From contig JAUXHF010000056.1 of assembly GCA_030621685.1 (NCBI GenBank), positions 1 through 9,784 on the forward strand: a DNA stretch of 9,784 nucleotides. Direction: 5' to 3'. The DNA is from Spirochaetota bacterium (GTDB lineage: Bacteria > Spirochaetota > UBA12135 > COTS27). Position numbers and translations under genes: made by a program. This document shows positions 1 through 6,823 of the stretch, piece after piece (position 1 is the stretch's first letter; every line of letters starts with the position of its first letter). Under the pieces are notes generated by a model. That model was not told where the DNA came from and did no database searches. It saw only the letters and a list, made by a program, of their open reading frames with translations.

Positions 1-544
1 CCATCATCGTGCTTACCGCCTGCGCCATTTGCTTTGAGTCAAATTCTTTAAATTTTTTCAAAACAGCTTTTTCCTGCCCCGCTGGCTTGAAACTCGGTCT
101 TACAAAAGCTTTTTCAGCATCAGAAGCCTTGCTTTCAGAAAAGCTCGTTTTATCTTCAACACTTTCTTCTATTTCTGCTAAGGCAGCTTCAAGGTTATCA
201 TCTTTTTCTGCCCTCAAATTTTCCTCCATAGTATGTATCTTCTCTTCCGAAAAATCATCACTCTTATCGCTATCATCATCATCATGCTTACCATCGTAAC
301 CTTCTTTAGCTTGGCCACCTACACCTACAGGCTGCATCAGCAAAGCCGAGTAAAGAGGCGGAAACAATTGCTGGGCTGCCATTAAAAAAAGATACATACC
401 TAAAAACCAAAAAAGAAAGAGATAAAAAATAGTAAGCAGTAAAGAAATTAAAGTAGTAAAAAAAAATAAATGCAACAACAATCCTATGCTGCTTATAAGA
501 AGGCTTGCTCCTAAGGCAATTTTGAGTTTAGCTGTATCGAACAT
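1..544 (-). CDS. Uncharacterised membrane protein, 3' end beyond the window
   Basis: The frame is open from an ATG at 542-544 to the left edge, giving 181 residues with no stop, so the gene is cut by the window. It begins MFDTAKLKIALGASLL. Two strongly hydrophobic stretches follow, roughly residues 10-28 and 30-57, which look like a membrane hairpin or two helices. A very acidic, low-complexity stretch comes next (about 86-132, including HDDDDSDKSDD), then a basic helical segment near 159-181 ending KQMAQAVSTMM. An in-frame TGA at 563-565 makes this the first possible ATG start; no Shine-Dalgarno is evident. It follows flhG by 107 bases on the same strand and is probably co-transcribed. I recall an uncharacterised gene at this place in Treponema genomes, between the MinD-like gene and a sigma-28 gene, but cannot confirm homology. 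Function is unknown; a flagellar or cell-pole role is only suggested by its position. Confidence 0.8.
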   Translation of the reverse strand, partial: MFDTAKLKIALGASLLISSIGLLLHLFFFTTLISLLLTIFYLFLFWFLGMYLFLMAAQQLFPPLYSALLMQPVGVGGQAKEGYDGKHDDDDSDKSDDFSEEKIHTMEENLRAEKDDNLEAALAEIEESVEDKTSFSESKASDAEKAFVRPSFKPAGQEKAVLKKFKEFDSKQMAQAVSTMM

Positions 545-636
545 TATTTTTACTGTTTTTTTTCAATGCTTGTCATCAAGAAAACTGCCATAATTATTTA
601 AATTATCATTTATTTTTTTCATGTTTTTTCACTACG

Positions 637-660
637 TATCTAGGTAAGTATCTAGGTAAG
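637..660. repeat. Two tandem 12-bp copies at the flhG stop codon
   Basis: The plus strand reads TATCTAGGTAAG twice without a gap (637-648 and 649-660). The right-hand copy contains the flhG stop codon (TAG on the minus strand, 652-654) and its last two sense codons. The left-hand copy is untranslated and carries a second TAG. It looks like a local slippage duplication. Confidence 0.85.
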
Positions 661-1785
661 TAATCTAGTGAAAAAAGCCTTTATTCCTGTACTCTTTGCC
701 GGCTTTCTAGTTTCCTTATGTAGAATATCTAGCAAAGGTTTTGTTCTAGCCTTAAACATCGCTGTAGAGGTAGAGGCGTAGTTATTAGCGTAGTAAGGCT
801 CTGTCTCCTTAGCCGATACTTTTGCTAGTAGGCTTGTAGCCGCTTTGTTATGATGGCTTGTTTCAAGTTCATAGTCTATAAAATCTTTCTCTACTCTGCT
901 ATCCATACGAGTATCAAGCCCGCTGGAGTTTTTTAAACGCTTTAATACGCTTTGGCAAATTTTGTTGATGGATACCGATGCATAAGCCTCTGGATGCACG
1001 ATGCTTATGGGCTCTCTAAAATGAGAACCATGAAAAACAAGAGTATCCTTGAGAATGCTTCCGCCATGCCTTAGCTGGCAATGAAGATATTTTTTAGCTA
1101 AGCGACTTAAGCGTCCTGCCGCCTCCTTGCCATGCTCGATGGAAGGCGCAAGATTCATAATGCAAGTTAATTCTGGCAAATTTGCTGCACCTGCTTTGTT
1201 TTTTGAGGCTTGCAAGTTCATCCGGGAAACAAATATTTTAAGTAATGCGTAGGCATCCGAGAGGGCGCTAGGCTCTGGCGCTGAAACAAGCAGGACTTCA
1301 TCACTAGCCCCCATAAACGAAAGGACATTCTCATCGGCGCCTGCTCCTAAATCAAGTAATAAAAAATCATACTCTGTATCTAACTTAGAAAATTGCTTTA
1401 ATAACAATCCTCGCTGCTCTGCATGAAGCTTAGAGAAAGCAAGCTCGCCGCTTATGCCCCCAAGCACATCAAAGCCGTAGTCGCAAGTATTTATGGCCTT
1501 AGCTAAGGACATATCGCCGTTTAGCACAGACTTCAGTCCACCGCTCACAACTCTTTTCAGTAATAAGTGAACGTTGGCCATAGAGATATCTGCATCTATG
1601 AGTAATACTTTATAGTCCTTAGCTAGGCAACAAGCTAAATTCACCGAAAACGTTGTTTTCCCTACCCCGCCCTTTCCCGAGGCTATGCTAAACACATACG
1701 AGTTTTTTTCGGCATGCAGGGCCTGCATGTGCTGGCTTTGCTGCCTCCATGCTTTTTGCTCTAAAAATTCGACTTGGCTTCTCAT
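652..1785 (-). CDS. flhG: FlhG, MinD-like ATPase controlling flagellar number
   Basis: This is a 377-residue P-loop ATPase of the MinD/ParA group. The deviant Walker A motif KGGVGKTT is at residues 38-45, a DAD motif (IDADISMANVHLLL) at 63-76, and the switch II region LLLDLGAGADENV at 142-154. The segment APEPSALSDAYALLK (169-183) is a hallmark of the FlhG/FleN/YlxH branch and separates it from true MinD. The family dimerises on ATP, binds FlhF and stimulates its GTPase, and limits flagellar number. The ATPase core ends near residue 288. The remaining roughly 90 residues are an extension compared with typical members of just under 300 residues, and end in a potential amphipathic helix (367-377). 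The N-terminus lacks a clean DQAxxLR activator motif; EQKAWRQQ is the nearest match. The start lies 42 bases after the flhF stop, with a weak purine-rich AGAAG upstream. Gene order flhF-flhG supports the call. Confidence 0.95.
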   Translation of the reverse strand: MRSQVEFLEQKAWRQQSQHMQALHAEKNSYVFSIASGKGGVGKTTFSVNLACCLAKDYKVLLIDADISMANVHLLLKRVVSGGLKSVLNGDMSLAKAINTCDYGFDVLGGISGELAFSKLHAEQRGLLLKQFSKLDTEYDFLLLDLGAGADENVLSFMGASDEVLLVSAPEPSALSDAYALLKIFVSRMNLQASKNKAGAANLPELTCIMNLAPSIEHGKEAAGRLSRLAKKYLHCQLRHGGSILKDTLVFHGSHFREPISIVHPEAYASVSINKICQSVLKRLKNSSGLDTRMDSRVEKDFIDYELETSHHNKAATSLLAKVSAKETEPYYANNYASTSTAMFKARTKPLLDILHKETRKPAKSTGIKAFFTRLLT

Positions 1786-1827
1786 AATTTTTCTTCTACG
1801 TGTTTTTCAAAAATTAAACTTTTTAAA

Positions 1828-3318
1828 TTATTTTTTTGCAAGCACCTTGCTTTTCCTAAACACTTTGCTTTTCTTAAGCACTGCCTTGCCTTTAAACAAG
1901 GCAATATTTTCATCAGTCAGCCATTCTTTACGTAAAATATTTTTCAAACTAGCAGCATCGGCTAGGGTAATATCTTGGGGGATATCTTGGCCATGCGAGA
2001 AATATGAAAACGGCATATTGGCATGCCTTGCCAAACTTAAGGCTCTTCCAAGAGAAAGGCTTTCATCTTGTTTTGTGAAAAGCAACCTATCAAAGCCCAG
2101 TGCTTCAAAAGTATTCATGCTAAGCAACATCTGCTGGAAGCGCATGCTAGCATCTATGCAAAGATGCACCTCTTTGGGCAGGTTCACACAATGGATGAGA
2201 CCTGCTATCTCTTGTAACAGAGCTTCCTCGTTTCTACCCGAGCCGGGCGTGTCAATAAAATAGATCTTCTTTTTACTCTGAGCGCTGAGCATTTTCAAGA
2301 GGTCTTGCTCGTCGTTTAATCTGAAAAAAGGAATATCAAGAATCTTAGTAAACGAGGCTATTTGCTCCATCGCCGCCAGCCTTCTAAAATCAAAACTCCC
2401 GATGGCCACAACAGCCTCTTTTGCCTCTTTTTCAAAATGAAAATCGGCTACTATTTTTGAAAGCGTTGTAGTTTTGCCAACGCCAGTAGCGCCAATAAAG
2501 AAGACGAGCTTAGCACCCTTGCTTGCCAGTTTTGTTTTGCCTGCAAAGCTAATAAATTCCACTACGCTACTCATAAGTTCTTCAAAGTCAGCTTTGCTAG
2601 AAAGATGGCTTTTAGAGAAACTGCTTAAAATGTCTTTTATGAAGTCTGGCTGAAAACCTTCTTTCTTTAGAAAAGCCGATACCAAGTTTTCTTCTTTCTT
2701 AAAAAGGACAGGGGCATATCTTTGTGCATAAAGCGTATCTCTTATAGGTTCTGCAGGCTTTGGCTTTAGTTTTAGGGCATAGCCAGCAGCTTTCATGCTA
2801 GATTTCCGGCTAGAGCTTCGAGCAAAGTTAGCTTGATGGGCAAAAATTTTTTCCTTTTCTGAGATCATAGAAAGCAAGCGCTGATGTTCACTGTTTTTCT
2901 CTTTTGCTGGTTTTGCATATGAGAAAAAACTAAACTCTTCAGATTTTTTTTTCTCGGCTCTTTGTTTGCGTATGTTTTTTCGCTCTTCATTCTTAATTAA
3001 GTTAGAAACGTAATCTAAGCTCTTAGCCAAAGAAGCCTCAGAGTCTTCTGCAAGGCCAGGCTGTTCTCGCATGCTCTCCATAGGAAGCGGCTGTTTTTCT
3101 ATACCCTTAATGTTCATGGCTTCTTTTTTATTTCTTCTTCCTTTATACTGAGAAATGAGCAGCTCGTGATAGCAAGTAGAGACCATGCCCAGCCAGCGCC
3201 AGCTTCTTTTTTTTATAACTTTTTCACGAATGATAGTGCAGTTAAGTCCAAATTCCCGATAAGCTCGCTGGCGTGCCTCTTTTAAATTTTGTGCCACAAT
3301 TTTCTTGTATACAGGCAT
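1828..3318 (-). CDS. flhF: FlhF, SRP-type GTPase for flagellar placement
   Basis: FlhF is the third SRP GTPase, beside Ffh and FtsY, and helps place the first flagellar components at the membrane. The 496-residue protein has an N-terminal B domain (about 1-58), a long charged linker rich in Lys, Glu and Ser (about 60-205), a helical N domain (about 210-265), and a G domain from about 268. Visible GTPase motifs are G1 GATGVGKTTT (276-285), a G2-like DFRRLAAMEQI from 310 where most relatives have DTYRIAAVEQL, G3 DTPGSGRNE from 356, G4 TKQDE (415-419), and SHGQDIPQDI (441-450), matching the G5 region. The protein ends in a basic tail with a duplicated segment. It is longer than most FlhF proteins because of the linker and tail. 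The start is firm: its ATG overlaps the flhA stop as TAATG, with AGGTGA nine bases upstream. Confidence 0.96.
   Translation of the reverse strand: MPVYKKIVAQNLKEARQRAYREFGLNCTIIREKVIKKRSWRWLGMVSTCYHELLISQYKGRRNKKEAMNIKGIEKQPLPMESMREQPGLAEDSEASLAKSLDYVSNLIKNEERKNIRKQRAEKKKSEEFSFFSYAKPAKEKNSEHQRLLSMISEKEKIFAHQANFARSSSRKSSMKAAGYALKLKPKPAEPIRDTLYAQRYAPVLFKKEENLVSAFLKKEGFQPDFIKDILSSFSKSHLSSKADFEELMSSVVEFISFAGKTKLASKGAKLVFFIGATGVGKTTTLSKIVADFHFEKEAKEAVVAIGSFDFRRLAAMEQIASFTKILDIPFFRLNDEQDLLKMLSAQSKKKIYFIDTPGSGRNEEALLQEIAGLIHCVNLPKEVHLCIDASMRFQQMLLSMNTFEALGFDRLLFTKQDESLSLGRALSLARHANMPFSYFSHGQDIPQDITLADAASLKNILRKEWLTDENIALFKGKAVLKKSKVFRKSKVLAKK
1843..1878 (-). repeat. Tandem 18-bp in-frame repeat in the flhF 3' end
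   Basis: Two adjacent 18-bp units (1861-1878 and 1843-1860) differ at only a few bases. They encode LKKSKV and FRKSKV, residues 481-492 of FlhF, followed by LAKK and the stop. The result is a strongly basic C-terminal tail that appears to have grown by duplication. Confidence 0.75.
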
Positions 3319-3320
3319 TA
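3316..3320 (-). promoter_or_regulatory. TAATG stop-start overlap joining flhA and flhF
   Basis: On the minus strand the flhA stop TAA (3318-3320) shares its last A with the flhF ATG (3316-3318). This arrangement usually means translational coupling by ribosomes re-initiating at the junction. Confidence 0.85.
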
Positions 3321-5591
3321 CGATATTTCACCTAAAACATTCAAATAATAGCCATCGGCAACCTCTTCAGCACTAAGAATTACGAGATCAGACATGCTCC
3401 TAGCCATAAGGTCACGCAAGGGCCTTCTAAGTAAATTATCGGTAACTATAAGCGGTTGATAACCTTTTTCCTTCATATGCCTAATCTTTTCGAATACCGC
3501 AGAAAACAGTTTTTTGGCAGCATCAGGCGCTAAAGCTATGAAACGCAGCTCTGAAGTCTCTTTAAGGTTTTGCAGGATTTCTTCCTCAATTTCTTTCGAG
3601 AGCACGTAAGCATTCATGTTCTTGGCAGAGTCGGCTACCACAGAGCAAATCTGGCGGCGAAGAGAAAACCGCACCCTATCAACAACATCAGAAAAGGCAG
3701 CCTTTTCCTCGCCGGTATAATCTAATATCACTTCTAAAATTGTCTCGATATTCCTTACCGAAACACGTTCATCTAACAAATAACGTAAAACCTTCTGCAC
3801 ATAGCTAGTTTTTACAGTAGCGCTCTTTAGCTCTGCGCTTAAAGCGGGGTTGTTTTTTTTCACGACATCTAACAAAGCCTGCGTTTCTTTGCGACCAAGA
3901 ATTTCTCGGGTAAAGCGTTTTACCGTCTCGCTAAGATGCGTTGAGACGATAGTTGGCAAGTCTACTACGGTAAAGCCTTTTTTATCGGCAAGGGTGCGCT
4001 GTGGCTCATCTATCCAATACGCTGGAAGCGAAAAAACCGGATCGGTTGTTTGCTCTTGTTCAAGCTTCAAGTTGCCGGCGCTAGAATCTATCGCTAGAAG
4101 TTTTCCTAACATCAAAATAGCAGAGCCCACCGAAGCGCCATGGATTTTTATTTGATACTCGTTTCCCTTAAGCTGCATGTTATCCGTAATTCGCACTTGA
4201 GGCATAACAAAGCCAAGTTCTAAGGCAATTTGTCGCCGAGACTTCTTCACACGTTCTAGCAAGTCTCCGCCGCGATTCACATCGGCCAAGACAATCAGTT
4301 CATAACCAAGCTCTATTTCAATGGGGTCCACTTGAATGCCCTGTACTATTTTTTCTGGCGAGAGGACTTCATCCTCTTGTTCCACTTTACTTTGTTCTTT
4401 TTGAATTTCACTTTCGGTATCCATGGTTCGCTTTTGCTTCATGATGTAATAACCAATATACATACAGCTAGCGGCTATAAAGAAGGAAACTGCTTTAGGA
4501 AAGCCCGGGATAAATCCTATAAGCCCGGTAAAGCCGCCTAACAAAAAGAAAGTAAGCGGCGAGGTGAAAATTTGGTCGCTAATGTTTTTTGCTATTTTTT
4601 TCTGCTCGCTTGAACGTGTGATAATAATACCAGAGCTTACCGCCGTGATAAGCGAGGGAACAGCCGCCGCCAGGCCATCGCCAATAGCAAAGCGAACGTA
4701 ATTTTCGCCTGCCAAGACTATTCCTTCAGCGCGGATAAAACCACCTATAATAATGCCGCCTAAAATATTTATAAAAACAATAATAATTGAGGCAATCACT
4801 TCCCCAGATATGAACTTAGCCGCTCCATCCATAGCACCATAAAAATCGGCTTCTTGTTGAATTTTCACCCTACGATTTATCGATTCTTGTTCATTAATAA
4901 CGCCGGCATTCAAATCGGCATCAATGGCCATTTGTTTCCCGGGAAGGGCATCTAACTTGAAGCGAGCTGCCACTTCAGAAGATCGGCTGGCGCCTCTTGT
5001 TATCACAAAAAACTGCACCGTAATAATAATAATGAAAATTACTATCCCAATAAAATAACTCCCACCGGTAACAAAATCCGAGAATGAGCGCACTACTTGT
5101 CCTTCAAAGTTTACACCTTGAGAAAGGATCAGCCTTGTAGACGATACATTTACAGCTAAACGCAGCCCCGTGGTTAGCAGTAATACTGTAGGAAAAGTTG
5201 AAAAACCTATGGGAGAATCTATGTTAATCACTGTTATCATGACCACCAAAGAAAGCAGGAGGTTTACAATCATGAAGAAGTCTAAAAATGGAGCCGGCAC
5301 AGGAACCAACAGCATGGCTAAACAAAGGAAGACAAGCAGCATCAGAATAGCCGTTGAATTCTTGAACAGAGCCTCCCATTCTATGCTTGAGAAAAATTGA
5401 AGAGCTTTATTTATCTGGCTGTTACCGCCTATATTTCCATTTCCATTTCCATTTCCATTTCCATTTCTGCCGGCATGCTCGCCGGTATAACTCTTTCCTT
5501 TTGATGAAGGCATGCTACCAGCATCAGAGCCAGCAGCAGCCCCATGCCCAGAAGAGCCTAACTCGGCAAACACTTTCTTTCCTTCAGCCAT
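3318..5591 (-). CDS. flhA: FlhA, flagellar type III export gate protein
   Basis: FlhA forms the nonameric export ring under the basal body; its membrane part conducts the proton-driven export step and its cytoplasmic part docks chaperone-substrate complexes. The 757 residues include about eight hydrophobic segments between 80 and 385. The family signature RFKLDALPGKQMAIDADLN is at 210-228 and the following DFYGAMDGAAKF at 249-260. A charged linker spans about 386-412, and the four-subdomain cytoplasmic region runs to the end. The family is usually near 690-700 residues. The excess is an N-terminal extension of about 75 residues, rich in Gly and Ser and carrying a Gly-Asn repeat (44-53). The ATG at 5589-5591 is the first in frame after an upstream in-frame TAA, but no Shine-Dalgarno is seen, so a later start (Met27) cannot be excluded. 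The gene lies 25 bases after flhB and overlaps flhF. Confidence 0.97.
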   Translation of the reverse strand: MAEGKKVFAELGSSGHGAAAGSDAGSMPSSKGKSYTGEHAGRNGNGNGNGNGNIGGNSQINKALQFFSSIEWEALFKNSTAILMLLVFLCLAMLLVPVPAPFLDFFMIVNLLLSLVVMITVINIDSPIGFSTFPTVLLLTTGLRLAVNVSSTRLILSQGVNFEGQVVRSFSDFVTGGSYFIGIVIFIIIITVQFFVITRGASRSSEVAARFKLDALPGKQMAIDADLNAGVINEQESINRRVKIQQEADFYGAMDGAAKFISGEVIASIIIVFINILGGIIIGGFIRAEGIVLAGENYVRFAIGDGLAAAVPSLITAVSSGIIITRSSEQKKIAKNISDQIFTSPLTFFLLGGFTGLIGFIPGFPKAVSFFIAASCMYIGYYIMKQKRTMDTESEIQKEQSKVEQEDEVLSPEKIVQGIQVDPIEIELGYELIVLADVNRGGDLLERVKKSRRQIALELGFVMPQVRITDNMQLKGNEYQIKIHGASVGSAILMLGKLLAIDSSAGNLKLEQEQTTDPVFSLPAYWIDEPQRTLADKKGFTVVDLPTIVSTHLSETVKRFTREILGRKETQALLDVVKKNNPALSAELKSATVKTSYVQKVLRYLLDERVSVRNIETILEVILDYTGEEKAAFSDVVDRVRFSLRRQICSVVADSAKNMNAYVLSKEIEEEILQNLKETSELRFIALAPDAAKKLFSAVFEKIRHMKEKGYQPLIVTDNLLRRPLRDLMARSMSDLVILSAEEVADGYYLNVLGEIS
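3328..3333 (-). promoter_or_regulatory. Shine-Dalgarno AGGTGA for flhF
   Basis: AGGTGA lies nine bases before the flhF ATG, inside the last codons of flhA. It supports the chosen flhF start and independent ribosome loading in addition to coupling. Confidence 0.75.
5435..5464 (-). repeat. Hexanucleotide microsatellite in flhA
   Basis: The plus strand has five perfect TTCCAT units in a row, flanked by partial units. On the coding strand they read AAT GGA repeated, giving Asn-Gly pairs in the FlhA N-terminal extension. Because the unit is six bases, gain or loss of a unit adds or removes two residues without a frameshift. Confidence 0.95.
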
Positions 5592-5616
5592 GTTTTTATT
5601 ACTTTATCAATTTAAA

Positions 5617-6819
5617 TTAAGTGGTCTTAAACTTATCTAAGGTAGCAAGCACTTCAGCCAGCACTGTGAAAAATTCCCTAGGGACGTAGTTTCCCACCTC
5701 AACCTTTTCGTAAAGCAGCCTAGCCAATGGCTTATTTTCCACTATTTGGATGGCATGCTTTTTCGCTTCCTCTCGTATCTTCAAGGCAAGCTCATCGGCG
5801 CCTTTAGATACCAGCTTCGGTGCATCCATGTACTCAATTTCATACTGCAAGGCACAAGCAAAATGCGTTGGATTGGTAATAACAATATCAGCTTCCTTCA
5901 CCATGCTTATCATATTCCTACGAGCTAACTCTCTGGCTCGTTGGCGCTGACGTTGGCGGATATGTGGGTCTCCCTCTAATTCTTTAAGCTCTCGCTTCAC
6001 CTCTTCTTTGCTCATATATAATTTTCGCAAATACAAAATCCGTTGAACAATCCAATCTGGAACAGCAATTACGATTACCAAAAACCCCAAATACAGCATC
6101 AGCTGGTAAATTAAAATAAGAAATTGGCTAGAGGCGTCTAAGAGGTCTACGCGGAAAAGCTGCACAACTCTTTCAAAATTAGAATACAGGAAAAAGAAGG
6201 TAATCACTCCGCCAAACACGGTTTTTATAACAATGCGCAGCGAGTTCACCAGCTGTGTTTTAGAAAAAACTGTTTTTTCTAAAAAGTTTTTTACGCTAGG
6301 AGCTATCTTCTTAGGGTTGAAGCGCAGAGCCTTAGCGTTTATAAAAAATTTTGTTTGTAACATGGTTGCCAGCACTACGGTTACCCAAGCAATCAGCGCC
6401 ACAGGAGCAAGCAACTTCATGAAAAATAGGCTGCTCTGCCTTAAAATAAAAGCAGTCGAGGAGAGGTCTAATCTAAACTCATTAGGATTTTCGGCAAACT
6501 GCCCCAGGTTTGCTGCAAGGTTGTTATAGTAATACCCAGCCAATAAAAATACCGTTGTAATCACAAACAAAATAAGAAGACCTTGAGGCAGTTCTTGAGT
6601 AAGAAAAACCTGTCCCTCTTGCCTAGCCTTACGTTTTTTAGCCTCGGTAGGCGGCTCTGTTTTTCCTTGATCCTCTTCTGCATGCAGCAAAGGCATGTAC
6701 GGATATCGCCCAAACAGTATGGCTGTATCTAGCTGAAACTTGCACTTGCATATTTCCTCTTCTGGCCCTGCAGCTAGAACCTTAGCGCTTAGAGAGGAAT
6801 ACCTATTTGCTAGCTTCAT
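5617..6819 (-). CDS. flhB: FlhB, export gate and substrate-specificity switch protein
   Basis: FlhB wraps around the FliPQR pore and switches export from rod/hook to filament subunits after self-cleavage. With the start chosen here it has 400 residues. An N-terminal part leads to GKTEPPTEAKKRKARQEGQV (52-71), the typical first conserved block. Four hydrophobic segments follow (roughly 78-96, 130-155, 197-215 and 232-257), then the linker MSKEEVKRELKELEGDP (269-285) and the cytoplasmic domain. The autocleavage motif NPTH is intact at 316-319. The frame is open further upstream to an ATG at 6910-6912, but that would overlap fliR by about 90 bases. The ATG at 6817-6819 sits one base after the fliR TGA and has a weak AGG nine bases before it, so I prefer it. 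Even so the N-terminus is about 25-40 residues longer than in most relatives; Met at 6694-6696 is an alternative start. Confidence 0.95.
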   Translation of the reverse strand: MKLANRYSSLSAKVLAAGPEEEICKCKFQLDTAILFGRYPYMPLLHAEEDQGKTEPPTEAKKRKARQEGQVFLTQELPQGLLILFVITTVFLLAGYYYNNLAANLGQFAENPNEFRLDLSSTAFILRQSSLFFMKLLAPVALIAWVTVVLATMLQTKFFINAKALRFNPKKIAPSVKNFLEKTVFSKTQLVNSLRIVIKTVFGGVITFFFLYSNFERVVQLFRVDLLDASSQFLILIYQLMLYLGFLVIVIAVPDWIVQRILYLRKLYMSKEEVKRELKELEGDPHIRQRQRQRARELARRNMISMVKEADIVITNPTHFACALQYEIEYMDAPKLVSKGADELALKIREEAKKHAIQIVENKPLARLLYEKVEVGNYVPREFFTVLAEVLATLDKFKTT

Positions 6820-6823
6820 GTCA
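6817..6823 (-). promoter_or_regulatory. TGACATG junction joining fliR and flhB
   Basis: The fliR stop TGA (6821-6823) is separated by one base from the preferred flhB ATG (6817-6819). This is the expected layout for re-initiation, and it supports this flhB start over the longer one. Confidence 0.65.

Noticed and set aside
9..299. Open frame on the plus strand at the left edge
   Set aside because: It lies opposite the left-edge membrane protein gene, is Ser/Leu/Phe rich as expected of an antisense frame, and matches no family I know.
545..651. Terminator after flhG
   Set aside because: The gap contains A/T runs and a tandem repeat, but no stable stem followed by a T-tract in the direction of transcription.
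1685..2263. 192-codon plus-strand frame across the flhF-flhG junction
   Set aside because: It is antisense to two well-supported genes, crosses their boundary and shows no domain; it is best explained as a shadow frame.
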